A stretch of DNA of 64,000 nt, from NCBI GenBank assembly GCA_002786025.1, contig NHNW01000005.1:930001-994000 (forward strand), given 5' to 3'. This DNA comes from Zasmidium citrigriseum. Lineage: Eukaryota > Ascomycota > Dothideomycetes > Mycosphaerellales > Mycosphaerellaceae. The notes under the pieces are model-generated. The model was not told the origin of the DNA and did no database searches. It saw nothing but the letters and a program-made list of their open reading frames with translations. Shown here piece by piece: positions 35,318-48,337 of this stretch; the stretch's first letter is position 1, and each line of letters opens with the position of its first letter. The translations under genes were made by a program, and so were the position numbers.

Positions 35318-38300
35318 TGGGGCAGGCTTGGTTGCTATATGTGCTGGGTGGAGAGCTGTATGGGGCAGAGCTGGTATAGCTGAGGAGGAGCACTGAGGGC
35401 TAGCCCGGCCAAGCAATGGATGTAGCAATGTGCGAGCTGGAGTTGGTCATGCAGAAACATTGGGTGCGGTGGCGGCGGGCACAGGATATGATATAGACGG
35501 AGGAGGAGCTACCAGGCGCCGCATTACGAGACCGTCGCCCGTCACCGCGGAGAGTCAGACCGACAACCCCAGTAGGAAGTGCGCTGATGGGGCATCCTGA
35601 CAGCGCGGGCCAGGACTTGTGCACGTCGCCTGGCAGACGGATAGCATCTGTAATCGAACCCGGCGACGACATAAGTGGCATGTGTGGCAGGGGGGTGCAC
35701 GTCCGGGCGCGGCTCTTGGGTCCGCGCACGGCAGGCAGGCAATCCACACTCGGCGACTAGTGACGCATGGAAAACCCTACGCGCCGCCAAACTCTGATCT
35801 GCGTGCGCGAGACAGCAGCATGCCAGATGTCGTCGTCGCCTGCAACCCGAACCGAGCCCGCTGTGGATGAGATGCTTTGCAGTGATAGAGCGATACCCGG
35901 CATCCGCGCTCGCTCCTGCTCCGTATGCGCTGTCCGGCCGAAACAGCGCTCCGACCGCGCTGTGATATCGAAATGGCGTGTTATCACTCATAATCTTGCA
36001 GCGCTGAGTGAGTGAATGGATTGGGGCAGATGAGGTGGGTGGCTTGCGACGACGACAGACTCGACAGCATCTGCCTCTTCAAGCCCATCTCCCGCGCTGG
36101 CTGTCGGTCTGCCCTCGACGCACGGCGAGCCATCAGGAGGAGATCAATGATCTCAATCGACGGCCACCAATCCTCCATCCTCCCCCACCAGCATAAAGAG
36201 CGTAAGGAGCAGCGGGTGCGAATACGCCAATGAATGCTCGCAAAGGGCGACGATTTGAGAAGGCGCGTCCGAGTCCGAAGCTGGCATCCCTCCCTCTGCC
36301 CTTACCACTTCCTCCAGCGGCAGACCAGCACAGCACAGCACCTCACCATCCAAGCCTGGGCGCCATGTGCTCGCACGAGCTGCTGACGTTGCGCGAGGCG
36401 CAGATCCTGAGGTCTGACTGGCCTGCAATAAGGCCTTTGTCATGCCGCCATCCAGCACCACCAGCAGCAGCTCCAGTTACTACAACCACCGACGGCGAGA
36501 TCTGCGAGCATTGAGGATTGCTGCAGCAGTGCCCACTCGCTGCGAACGCGAGAGGCGCCCCGAATTCGACGCCCGTTTGCGATGCGATATGACTGTTTCA
36601 TCGCTGCCTGCCCTGCACCGCCTGCTTCAGCTTCACCTCGCAGTCTCGCCCACAGTCGGAATTTGCCAACCCTCGTACAGTCCGAACTGTACTAAAAATG
36701 CGCGCTACAACACCGTCTGCAGGCCCTCGACCACTTCAATTTCCTATCCTGACAAGCACCCGCTTGGGCAATCGCCTTCAGCCCTAGACCGGAAGGGCGA
36801 TATTCCAACTGCCGCAGCTGCACGCTTGGCGCACTGTGCTGATTCTTTGATGACATACACACCGCAGGGCTACGCCCACCAGCCTCGGGAGCCAACAACA
36901 CAGCACCATGGAGTGCTGCGACGTGCCTGTCGAAACCTGGCGATCACCTTGTTCGGTTCCTCCCGTCGGTCCCTGCATCTCCTCCGAATGCGCTCGGCGA
37001 GGGCGTTTGTACTTTTTCGTCCGGAATCAAGACAGCCGTTTTGGTTTCCATGTTCGAACGTTGACAGGGGAGCACAGTCAACATCACTCATCATACGTGC
37101 GTTGACGCTCAATCCGAGGTCGGCGACGGTGGTATACAGATCACCGACGGACGAAGCCTCTATGGCGATTCCGTCCTACGTCACGGACACATTGTACTCC
37201 TCTCGCAGCTCATGAATCTGTTCATTGTCGTCCGCTCGCTCGAAGCTTGTCCGCGACAACACAGCGTCTTCATGTTGCACGCTTCAGAGCTCTGTTGGTC
37301 AAAGTCTTATCCTTCAGCAAGCGAATCACACCAGCAGCGCCATGGAATATAAGCTACAAGTGTCAACGGCTTGCCACAATAGGCTGTTCACAGCGCTTAC
37401 ACACATACCACCAGCTGCAAGCTGCGACAGTCAGCAAAATTTCTGGTTACTCAGGCCACTCAAGGACCTGGTCGACCACAAGTCGGGTGTGGGGAATGTT
37501 GCTGCTCACCGTGGATCTACTTCCAGGACCCTGTCGAAACATGTTGCAACCTTCATGCCCGCAGCTGCATCTCAACGGGAAAGTCTCAAATCTTCCAGAA
37601 ACCTGTCAACCTTTCACCACCATTAAGCGGGGAGCATCACGTATCATGGCGCCATTCGCTGACTACATTAGCGTTCAAACCACCGCACACTCATCATTAC
37701 AACGGCGCGGTGGCAGGAGATCTTTCAATGTCGACGTTGACAAAATAGGACGATCAATCCGCCTGCGCCAGCCAAGGCTACGGCCGATGCTTCTCAATCC
37801 GGTCAGCTAACAAAGTGGATAATATTGGTAAGAGAGCTGGGGGCCACATCCTGGTGATTATCGAACGTTGGAGGGGCCTGGCTTCAGCCAGACCGGCCGA
37901 CATCCACCACCAAGCTTGTGAACCCCAAGACGGCAGGAGCAACAGTATCGCCGCATTCCACGCACGTTTACGGTGGTGTTCCGAACGGAGACGAAGCATT
38001 ACGGTATCATTGCTGCAGTCTGGTACGTTGAGAAGGGTCCTTCCAATCTCACGGTACAAACGAACGACACGAGCCATTGGCGTCACAACTCCCAGCCACC
38101 CCTCAGATTTGCTGTTCTGAGTTTGAGCCTCTTCACCGCTGGACCTCAAACAGAGGCTCGAGGTTTGGAACATTGGAATGTCGCACAATCTGCACAGAAG
38201 AACCTTCGATGCGTCAGGACCTCCTGTCATTCGGTTCACGCCTCTGTCAATGCATTTATCGTCCTGCAGGACATGACTTCAGCAGCGTGCATGTTACTGT

Positions 38301-41300
38301 TCACTTCAAGGATCGTATCCCTTCCGACATCATTGATCTCGTGTTGTCAGGAGATGAGGGGACGTACGATACGGCATGACGAGCTTGATTCACAGCATCA
38401 AGAGTTACGCAAGCAATGTCTCCTGTACGATCATCGCGACAGTATCGGCGAGAGATGCGTGTCCGCAAGATGTGCTGTCCAGGCTTCGATTGTTCCAACA
38501 ACATCGAAGAAAGGAACGTAAGGAGCACTCTCGTGTCCATTACGACCTTGAACGGTCGAGCTTTTTGGCACAGGCATTGGTGAAGGGAAGCGCTCCGCTG
38601 ACAGTGTTCAATCTATGAAACAGGACACGCAGTAAAATCTCGTGGTTGAAGGCATGGTAGTCTTCTGTGACCAGCCCGAGATTGGACATCAGACAGGCAT
38701 CCACTCGCACGTCGTGTGAAAGAGGCATTCGTCATGGGGTCCCAAACAGTACCCGCTCGAAGACTTGCTGTTTCAAGATCTTCCAGAAACGTCACGGAAA
38801 AGATGCAGCCTTACCGTATGCGGCAGTGAGTTGAACATTGGACGAGGAACGCGGTACCATCTCTGGCAACAGCCCTACGGCTCTGGCAGATGTCGAATGT
38901 TTCGCTTTCGTCGATCAAACATACGTGCCTGAAGAAAGGCCCAACGTCATTTCCCACGAAAGCATTTGCCTGTTCGGACGTCGATGTCCGTGGCTCTCTC
39001 ATCGATGCACGGCGTTGTCGAAGCCAGAGAACGATAGAGCAAGACTTCGCGAGGGCAAGAAATTGACGTCGAAGATGTGCAGTGAGCTGTGCTGAGCGCA
39101 ATCTTATTGGCGATTGCATCGAGGCCATCGAGCCATCGCGAAAGCTGCATCTCGCCAGTTTTCCATGACGCACAGCTACGATGTCGTCGCGGGAGTTGGC
39201 ATGGCTACACATCTTGCTCGCGCCTTGCCTTTGCACGCCGGATTCCAACAGATGTAATCGTTCAGTCATGACCGGTTATTCACCGCTTCGGAGCATTCAA
39301 CTGATGGCCCCAGTACATTGTTTGGATGGAAGCGTTTGGGATGCATCATAGATGTTCTGGAACGTGCCGAGCACGGTCTCATGCGTTGGTCGAAGCTGGC
39401 AGGCGTCTGTGTTTCACAACAGCGTCGACGTGCCTGTTCCTGGTCCACAGATGAGATCTTGGCCACGTTGACGCCAGGAACAGGCAAGGCCACTCACTGA
39501 TTGTTTCTATTGTTGAATCATGACCAGGCTCCTTCCGATCGATCGGATGCCGCGTGCAATCATGACCTGGTTTTATTGCCCATGAAGCTCAAAAGCAGGA
39601 CAGGGTCCCTTCGACAACTGCCACGAGTCTGCTCAACCCAACAGCCCTACTGAGCATCGGCCACAAAGAGGCAGCAGCGACATCACCCTGTGCCATCACA
39701 TGCCAGCAATGGCATGCTTCGAAGACTGAAGAGAGCAGAGCCTCCATCTGTGCACAACACTCTAAATTCTGAAACACTTGCGATGGTTTCTATTCGAGGA
39801 CCTGCGAGGGGGAAAACAACAAGCCACCCCCAAGTCCGATCACCTCACCCAGCGTCACTTGCTCATCAGTCCTCCATGGATAGGTCGAGGAGCGAGTTGT
39901 CTCGTGCGCGTAGCTCTCGGCTTGCAACCACTCGACATGCTGGCCACGTGCAGCAAGATTGATGGCCACGTTATGCAGGGCTAGGCAGCCGGGAGATTTC
40001 TGCCCTCAGTCCACCAGCCCTGCAATGCGATTTTCATTTGACTGGCGGAATAGACCAGCCCGTCCGAACACAGCTCGCATCCAGGTTGTCACTTCTGCGA
40101 GCCTGGAACAAGTGGCACATCAGGCTCGTTCAAGATCAAGCAGTGCAGGGGGTCTTGTGCATGTCTGCCACAACATCCACAACACCAAGATCCACCTCCG
40201 GTTAACGGTTGGTGCCGAGCCGGTTGCACACACACTGAGCCTGACAATGGTCTTTACGGCCGTAAACCACCCCAGTGATCTTCCCAGCATCTGGCTGGGA
40301 TGGCATGTCTTGCTGATCATGAAGCCCTCTCCGGAATATCAACAAAACCCTGTACCTCCCCCTTCAAAGTTTCCACACTGCTGGTACCAAACCACATTTT
40401 CCCCGAGCGTGGCCAACGCACGGTAGTTGCGAGTAATCATCAGGCAATGCTATATTCGACAGCGAGACAAGAACGATACCGAACCAGGCTCGTTGCGCTG
40501 GCTCGTAAGAGGCAATGCAGGCCAACTGGGCTATGCTGGCTCTGCCCCATATTCTGGAGACCGTTGGCAACCCTTGATTGATTGTTCGTTCCAGGATCAC
40601 AGACACCAGAGAGGTATCGACTGCGCCAAGGCGTGGCCAAACAGAGCCCACTGCACTTGTCTTCTGAAAAGCTGGCAGTGCAGGCTACACCAGCAAGGAA
40701 GAATGGCAGGGCGTGCATTTGAAGGTCTGTTGGAGACTTGTCTCGACGCTCGAGCCCTTGGCGCCCAACATCACAATGAGCACATTCTCTGAGGTTGCCT
40801 CAAAGTTTGACCTTACTCTATGAGGGCACCGCACATGACTCTCTCGTGCCAAGGCATCTCTGCAACAGCCTTCCACACACCGCCACAGAAGGCCGAGAGA
40901 ACAAGTTTAATTCGGCGACTCAGTTTTGAGTGTCCCCTCGAGACACGTCAATGCCGCACATACCAGTCGCCATGTGTCGTGGCGGTTGGGCAGCCTCCGG
41001 GATCCGTTATCGTCGATGGGTCCGTATGCAATGCGCAGACTGAGGCGGTTCGCCGTGAGTATGTCGGCGACGCTCATGTTCCTTGGATGTTGGTTCTGGA
41101 ATAGCATCTAGCAGGTCGAGGCGAAAGGCTATCGTCCACATCCTGGACCGGATATTGCGAGCTATCCGACGACGGTGCTCGTCTTCCGTCCCAGGACTAC
41201 TTGTGAACAACTCATCAGAGAACGGATGGCGCCAATGCCCAAGCCTGGCACTTGGTTCGGCGACATACCAGGCGTGAGGCCTGCGACGTGCGGAAATGTT

Positions 41301-44032
41301 CGCTGTTGCACTTCCTGCGCCGAGTGCATTATTCCGCTTGTCTTCGTCAACAAGGCAACCACTGCGCCGACCGGGGACTGAATTACAACCGGTCCCGTCT
41401 CATCGTATAGCTCGTACGTACGGTTCGCATCCTCGCATCAACGCGCCAAGCCGATGCAGATTGACATGGCCAACCCTAAGGCCACTTGTTGGGGCTCGCA
41501 CATCGTCAAACCAGCGCTTCAGAACAACAAACTCGCTCTTGACTGTACATTTTACGAAGTCACTACTAACGGCCGATCAATTGTCACCCCTGCCAGCGAG
41601 CTCGCTGTCTTGGCAATGAGCACGAGCAAACCTGGATCGTTATCAGCCAAGACTCTTCGACGTTATCAAACTCGCCACCAACACGATCTGTGCGGTATGG
41701 GTGATCGTGGGCGCCCAAGACCAACACCACCTTGGCATCGGTCTTGGTCCGTCACAGCGTTTGCTGCTTGTTCTGACCGCGAGCCAAGACTGGCTGTGCT
41801 CAAAAGGCCACGCTTCCCACGCGTTGCGAAGAACTGCGGCTTGGCGCCTGGACGTACCATTGTGTACTCTTCGAAACGACGAGTCTTGGCCCTGTCGAGG
41901 ATGTTGCGCTTGTCTGAGGAGGAGAAAGAGATCACAACATTTGGACATGAGTTGGCGCGGTCTTGGTTTCTGGTTTGGTCTGAAAGTCTGCGGAGAACTT
42001 TGCCTACCGCGGACACCTAGAGTGATGGACAAGACTTTTCGTTCGAGACTACCTGGCACTTGGGAGAGACATGACTTAGATCATCCATGCCGGCCACGTC
42101 GTGCCCAGAAGGGCAAGAGTCGACTTCCTGCGCAGATCTACGATCTCTACTACTAGCTTTCATGACGAAGCAGGCGGCTCGTATGTGCCAAGAGGATGCG
42201 GCCTTGGGCTATGTGGTATCGGAGACCGACGAACATCATTCGGTCGAGCACCCAAGACTGCATCGCCTCATTCACTGCCTGAGCAAAGGGGAGTGACTCT
42301 TCTTGGCGGCGAGTTGTCTAGACTTGTCGTACCAAGACATGTCTAACATGCTGTAACGATATCGCATTGGCGCTAAGTTCTGATATTCGAGTAAACGGAT
42401 GTACAGCTTGTATTGCGCATCGCCCCATGGACGCGCAAGATGGGCAAGACGCAATCTGCCCCTGGATACGTTCAAGCTTGACATTCGACGCTGCTGTTGC
42501 GATGGTGCGCATTCAACATGTCACACCAATGCGGCAGAGGTGATGAGATGGGTGCAACAGAGTTACCGATCTATGCTCGGAGGCAACTCAAAGATCTGGC
42601 TTACGAGAGGGCATTCGTCGAGACGCACCAACGACCGGTCTTGCTTTCGAAAACAAAGGCAAACGCCATTGACGGACGATATGAAACTCGACTGATTCCG
42701 TCAAACCGGTTCGCCAATCTCCCAGAGATGTGGTAATGTACTGACTACATCTCAGACGAGCGATGCTGCACTGATACCCAACGCAACTTTGTGCAACGAC
42801 ACCTGATCATTCATCAAATGCTAACTCTCTTGGCAGACAAAACAAACAACATCATCTCTCAGCCGAAACACGCTCAGTACCCTGAAACGTGTTGCGACAT
42901 TCGCCTCATTACTCAGATGTCGGTACGAGCACGAACCCGGGGGCCGAAACAGATGACGCCTTTGTTAATGAGTCGCGGCCAAGTCTATCTCTTCGTTTGT
43001 CTCGATAGGGAAGGTTGAGGTTGAAAGGGTCTTGAGGGCAGACCGCCGACTCGGGTTCGAGATGTTTGAAGGCTCTTAGCCCTCACGCTCTCATGTTGAG
43101 ACTCACCAGTTGACTTTTTCTGTGTCATGTGAGTTGGAGCAACGACTTCTGGCTTTCTGCTATGCCGACGAAGATGAACGCCACTGTAAGTTTCCTCACC
43201 GATTTGGATGGTAGGTGTGTTCGTCTTTTGGATTCTCAATTGATCAGCTGAAAGTAAGGCAACGCACTTCTTCCTGTGTCCTTCATGCACATCAAGCGAA
43301 CCGGGGAAGACGATATCGGTAGACCGACAATGTCAGCGCATTCCAACCATGCCATACCACTCAACATCTTATCAAATATCTCTCGCGCAGATTCACCAAT
43401 AAGCGGAATGCCACTCCTCAACGGAATATTGTCGCTATAACCAGCTCCCAACTCAACGACCCATCACGAAATCGCTGACTACAATCAGGCCAACCATTGC
43501 AGCTGACTGATGAGACAAGTAATCGGACCCATTCAGCGCCTGTTCCTATCTGATTCCTTCCTTCGGAACGGCTCGGTGGCTGCATCGAAGCGAGCATTGA
43601 AAGGGTCTCAACACGACTTCACCTGTTGATCCCATTAACCTTCCGCGGTTGAATAACGGGCGCCGTGGGACGAAGACAGACAGAAAGTTGAGCTCGGATT
43701 CTTTGAGAGATTGTCATGAGTGCGATGTGTGTTGCTAGTGTCAGAAGATCAATGATGAGGATCGAAGACGCAGGTACGGGGACGAAAGCGAGGCGAAAGC
43801 GAAGGTCAGAAGTCAGGATTCGGGTGACAGTTGACAGACTTCGGGTTTTACGGGCGATGTATCTATCCGATGACAGATAGGAAAGATGCGAACTTATGCG
43901 ATGCGAGGACGATGCGATCTTGTTCAAGCTTTTGATTCTGGGACTAGATTCGCCTTGACTATAGCTTGTCGAGAACGTCGTACACGATCCGACCAAACCA
44001 CTCTCATCGACCTGTCTCGCTTTCGGTCGCAC
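35318..44032. other. 8.7-kb interval without a convincing gene
   Basis: Ordinary base composition, no RIP signature and no obvious repeats. The first 1.1 kb (to about 36,440) is C/T-rich and may be promoter and leader of the regulator. Frames of 150-260 codons exist, for example 36,442-37,215 (+, with ATG, Ser/Thr/Pro-rich) and 41,454-42,020 (+), but frames on both strands are open over the same places and none shows a domain, a signal peptide or linked exons. A possible protein fragment at 42,985-43,451 is listed separately. Long noncoding transcripts or fast-evolving genes cannot be excluded. Confidence 0.5.
42985..43451 (-). pseudogene. Possible coding remnant, function unknown
   Basis: On the minus strand, one frame from about 43,451 reads like protein for 55 or so codons (NIPLRSGIPLIGESAREIFD, then MLSGMAWLECADIVGLPI). 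A second frame from 43,290 (KTNTPTIQIGEETYSGVHLR) follows without a convincing intron between them. No start codon or domain is clear. It may be a broken gene or two exons of a gene I cannot assemble. Confidence 0.2.
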
Positions 44033-45887
44033 TCATCCCTCGCCGCGCATACCATTCCTCAAATTATCATACTTGCTCTGCGGATACTCGAGACAGTTCG
44101 GTGCCTTTTCCATATGCTTGCCCTCGAAACCTCCGAGTCCTTGGACGGTGATGTTGATCAGGCTCTCGGATTTGTCCGAGGGATGGTCGCCACTGCTCTC
44201 CCACCACATCGCGCCGCCTAGCCCCATCTGTTTAATGTATTGGACCTTTTGGGTAGCGACTTGTGGGCTGTCGTAGGATACCATGATTTGGGTTGACGGG
44301 TCGTAGCACCATGAGGCTACGGCTTGGTCGTCGTGGTGGACTTGGGCGCCTGGGCGGGGGAGGGCCTGTGAACACTACTGTTAGCTATGTGTATTGAGAT
44401 ACTAGCGTGAGTATCGGAGAGCGAGGGAATGGTGTGTGGATATCAGATTAGATCAAGTTATTCAACGTTTTGTGTGAAAACGTTGTGCCCATGGCATGTT
44501 TTGACGAACTGCAGGAACCATCACGAAGAGGCTTCTGACAGTCATGCTAGGCGTGCGCTCTTTGGATCATCATGTTGGAAAGGTAGGCAGTGGCTGCAGA
44601 ATGCGGGCATCAAAGTGCCCGAAGGAGGGTGGCCGATAGAAGCCCGTAGGGTCTTGGCGTCGAACTCACCTTATAGTCCCAAACGCCGTTCTCCCAACTC
44701 CCCTCTCCCACGCCGTTGAAACCATGTCCTGGGCCGTGGGTGTTCTGGAATGCCCGACCGTACAGTGGCATGCCTAGCACTATCTTGTTTGGGTGAACGC
44801 CGTGGTCGATGTAGTACCGGACTGCGAAGTCGATGCTAAACGGCGTAGAGTTGGGGCTTTGCTGGGAGGGGTAAATATTCGCTTGATGGCCGGCATTAGA
44901 GTCCCAGGATCCGGCAAAGTCGTAAGCCATCATGTTCCAAAAGTCGAGGAAGCGGTCCATCTCTCGTATCTTCAGCCATCTGCAGTTTGAAGGTCCGGCA
45001 GGCGAGGCGATGGTTAGGAGGAAGTGAGGCTTGTGCTGCAGGCTGTTGGCACATTGGTCCAGCTCGAATCTGACGGCGTGAAGTAGTTTGACGAAGTCGT
45101 TGGCTTCTGCATCGGACTTTGGATACTCCCAGTCAATGTCGAGGCCGTCCAGACCCAAGTCCTTGAGAAGACAAACGGCGCTGGTGGCGAAGGTACGACG
45201 GCCTTGCTCTGTCGAAGCTGGCTGAGCGAAGTTGCCACTGTATGTCCAGCCGCCAATACTCAGCAAGATCTTGAGGTTTCGGTTGCGCTTCTTGAGGAGA
45301 TAGAGTTGCTTGATGCAGCCGTAGACATTGTTGCCTGTGTCGTTCCAAGAATCTGAGGGATAGTGCTTGTCGGTGTCAGACCAGCCGTCGGTCAGGTACA
45401 CCTCTCCCGTCTCGGGCCGGACATTAGCGAAGGCATACAGGACATGAGTGAGCTTTTCGGCCGGAATGTCCTGGGGCTGGTGGTTCCTGCCGTAGATGGC
45501 CCAGTTGACGAAGTAGGCGACGCTGCGGTAGCCAGGTTCGTTCGACATGTTTGCTGTAGATTCAGTGAATTGGTCTAAGGGAAGATTGAACGGCTCTTGA
45601 AGGAGAGGTAGTGTTAAAGGGAATTGAAGAGCATGCGCCACGCCGCCAAAAAGCAGGCCGATGACGACGCAAGAAAGAAGGCAGTGCAAAGTTGGTCTGA
45701 CCACAGCGTCAGCTCGGTCGAAGTGTGGCGCAGAAATTGGATGGAGCGCCTAGACGTGACCAGCTGCTGATGCCGATGGAAGGCAGGCAGTCTGTATGAG
45801 CGCGACTGTTTCCTGCTGATGAAAGGCGTAGGTTTGGAGGTCAGTGGGAGTGGTGCCTTACTGGTCTCGCAGGATGCTCCGATGCAT
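44033..45887 (-). CDS. Secreted GH18 chitinase
   Basis: The proposed exons are 45,887-45,862 (26 bases), 45,696-44,670 and 44,365-44,033, giving 461 residues. The catalytic motif DGLDIDWE is complete (acid Glu199). Other GH18 landmarks are [23 protein letters not shown] and [12 protein letters not shown], the last in the final exon. A strong hydrophobic signal ([19 protein letters not shown]) is encoded upstream of the first in-frame ATG of the main exon (45,548). I therefore infer a small first exon, MHRSILRDQ, joined by GTAAGG...GGTCAG. The 304-base last intron is long for this window. It hydrolyses chitin, in wall remodelling or attack on other fungi. If translation starts at 45,548 the protein lacks the signal. 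Confidence 0.88.
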
Positions 45888-46378
45888 CAACAGCGTGCTG
45901 CGCGTAGCTCAGTCAAGCAGTCTGACCAATGACGCTCTGCTCAAGAAAAGCTAACATGTGACAGCTGCAGATGATGGAGGTGAAGTGAATGGAAAGGTCT
46001 GTCTCCAGCTGTGACGCCTGCAAAGGAGTCGCGCCTGCCAAGACCCCGCGCTCGTCGTCCGAGATTGAGGCTCGTCCCACGCGACCAGAGCTTCATTCAC
46101 CTTCACCTCCACCGCGAATCACGATTCACCACGTCGCTGACCGCCCTGTCGCCCGGGAGACAGCTTCACCAACGTCGCCGCCCTCCACTCTCCAAAATCA
46201 TGACCAGCTCCAACATCTGGGACAATAGCGCGAACTTGAAACGCGTGGGCAAACGGCCGTGAGCGCGTAGCACGCGGCTTTGGGCAGCGGCAAGACAGAC
46301 AATAGGAGATTGTCCTATTGTTGGGCATTGCCGACTACTGCGCGCGACGAACACGTTCGAAATTCATATTCTTACAAC
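45888..46378. promoter_or_regulatory. Divergent promoter region, chitinase and unknown gene
   Basis: About 490 bases lie between the start codons of the minus-strand chitinase and the plus-strand gene at 46,379. No TATA element or operator is clear to me. Confidence 0.5.
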
Positions 46379-47572
46379 ATGGGAACACCAGATACTTTAC
46401 CACCAATGCCTACCGGCCTACCAACATCAACTTCAGCATCCAACATGGAGCCACCGAGGAAGCGACCTCGTCTCTCACCAGAAGCTTACGGATCGATATC
46501 GACGCGGACAACAGACGACCTCGAGACGTCTCTGGAAGTCGACCACATGATCCTCGACTTTCTCACATACCAAGCCATCAACACCTGCTTCGCCAGCCGA
46601 CGATCACTAGCCCACGATGACGATGCTGTCGAGAGTGCACTCTTCCAGGTCGATGAGTTCCTTGCCCTCTTCAAGCATCGATATCCAGGGTACCGCCTCG
46701 ATGGAGAGATGCGCTTCAGACAACAACTTCTCCAGCTCGTCACTCTGCTCACTCAACGACTCACGCGCAATTCGACCACTCCACCTCGAGCCTCGCTGGC
46801 GATTCTCCGAGAGCAGAATCAGGCTCGCGCAATGCGATGGATAGGTTCTGCAGATCGGCTGCCGACTGCTGGATACCTTGTCGAACCCTTCGAGAAAGAG
46901 CTACCTTTATCGCATGAGGCTCTTGAAGAGAACCGTGCCAATACTTTGCAGGATCTGGAGGCTCCGGCGGAAGATCATGCCTACGGAGACGAGTTCTATG
47001 GGACCAAAGAGTGTGTGAGTCTCCTCGATTTGCTCCCTCTCTTCATCAAGGTCTCTGCAACCTGCTGCGACGGCTTCGGTATCAACGTGCGCGATGACTG
47101 GAAGCGGCTTGCGAGAGAGTGGATGTTGCAAGCATGCTTGGAGCAATACCTGGTATTTGGAGCAAGTGGAACGGATGCCATGGACGTTGCTTTCGCGTGG
47201 GGCCACAAGGAAGAGAGCGAAGTCGACGATGACCAAGACAAGCAAGCGAACAGCATCTTCTTCGACAGCACCGCTGCTGCTGAGATCAGCCAATGGCGGG
47301 GTTTGAGAGAGGAGATGCTTGAAGAATTGTTCCTCGCTGCGGACGGCACCAAAGATTTGGTCAGTGGCTTGATGGAGTTACGCACTCTCCATCCCATCCA
47401 GAAGGTGGAGCAGGACGCTCTCGACTACCTGGCCGCTTTGTCGCAAGTAATCCCTGAGCCGGTACTTGTGCAACTAGAGAAGGGACAGCTGCATGGGATG
47501 TCGAAAGAGGCCACCAAAGACTTCATGAAGACTTGTGGCGTCAACATGTCAGACTTCTTTGGAGAGGCATGA
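46379..47572 (+). CDS. Conserved-looking protein of unknown function, likely nuclear
   Basis: One uninterrupted frame of 397 residues begins at the first ATG (MGTPDTLPPMPTG). Further upstream only a TTG is in frame. A basic RKRPRL at about residue 26 could be a nuclear signal. The body is mostly helical and acidic, with DHMILDFLTYQAINTCFASR, a Leu/Gln-rich helix (FRQQLLQLVTLLTQRL), a Cys-containing segment and an acidic linker EVDDDQD. There is no signal peptide or membrane segment. Codon use is typical of real genes here. I do not recognise the family. Confidence 0.8.
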   Translation: MGTPDTLPPMPTGLPTSTSASNMEPPRKRPRLSPEAYGSISTRTTDDLETSLEVDHMILDFLTYQAINTCFASRRSLAHDDDAVESALFQVDEFLALFKHRYPGYRLDGEMRFRQQLLQLVTLLTQRLTRNSTTPPRASLAILREQNQARAMRWIGSADRLPTAGYLVEPFEKELPLSHEALEENRANTLQDLEAPAEDHAYGDEFYGTKECVSLLDLLPLFIKVSATCCDGFGINVRDDWKRLAREWMLQACLEQYLVFGASGTDAMDVAFAWGHKEESEVDDDQDKQANSIFFDSTAAAEISQWRGLREEMLEELFLAADGTKDLVSGLMELRTLHPIQKVEQDALDYLAALSQVIPEPVLVQLEKGQLHGMSKEATKDFMKTCGVNMSDFFGEA

Positions 47573-47721
47573 CTATGAGATTGGAAACGAGTGGCTTTGG
47601 AGCTTGCAAGGTAATCAAGCGTAGGTGTACGTGAGGGGGTGGCAAGGAGTACTGGAGAATTGTTGTTCATGATGATACCCAACGCTAGGATGCGTATGCG
47701 ACTTGTTCACGAAGCGATTGC

Positions 47722-48337
47722 TCACTCAGTTTCACCTCTCACAGCACGCTTGAACCTCCTTTCGTTCTCGACCCCCTTCGCCTTCTCCACAAAAGCTGCA
47801 CGATGAACGCAGTACTGCTCCGTGTCTGGTCGCCAGGAATCAAAGTCGTCTAGAGTTCCAGCGGCAACAGAGACAATCTCATCCCAGAGAGGCGTGAAGG
47901 CGAACAGCTTGGTTCCACAGTCGCTGCAAAAGACTCGCTTGAGGTTGGTTCCAGAATCCGTGTTGACGTCCAGGTACTCTTTCTGGTACTCTGCACCTTG
48001 GGTCACGCTGAAGCCCTGCAGTGGAGACAGTGTCAACCCAACGGTTCACGACATGTTGCAGCTTACATGCGTGGTATCGATGCACATGAAAGGGAGGATT
48101 CTAGAATCGTACTTCTCTAGGACAGATCGATGCCGTGTAAAACGCCGTGCCACTCACGCGGCGGCAATTGAGACAATGACAGACTGTCGTGGAATTAGGA
48201 TATCTGCATGGTGATGCGAGATGCGTGTGCATATGTCTACCTGTGTTGTACAAAGGCGTAGCCGAAGGGCCTTGGAGTTTGTATTGGATTTTGCCGCAGA
48301 GGCATCGTCCGGTTTTGCCCGATGATGGAGTAGACAT
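47722..48337 (-). CDS. GFA / CENP-V domain protein (S-(hydroxymethyl)glutathione synthase-like)
   Basis: Exons are 48,337-48,241, 48,183-48,113 and 48,015-47,722, with introns of 57 and 97 bases, giving 153 residues. The zinc-binding cysteines are all present: CLCG near the start, CHCLNCRR straight after the first intron, and FCSDCGT in the last exon. The second donor (GAA|GTACGA) is weak; it was chosen because it keeps CRRVSGTAF and restores frame into GFSVTQGAEY. An attractive GTGAGT inside the CRRVSG codons would remove part of the motif. Family members bind glutathione adducts, but most fungal paralogues have no proven role. Confidence 0.85.

Noticed and set aside
36442..37215. 257-codon plus-strand frame with an ATG
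   Set aside because: Low-complexity start, no domain, no codon bias, and antisense frames open at the same place; kept only as a note in the gene-poor interval.
41454..42020. 188-codon plus-strand frame with overlapping frames on both strands
   Set aside because: Three frames are open at once over 41.65-42.05 kb and none resembles a known protein.
48113..48183. GTGAGT inside the GFA gene as splice donor
   Set aside because: Using it would remove the conserved SGTAF part after CRR and leave a longer intron; the weaker donor at 48,112 keeps the domain and frame.
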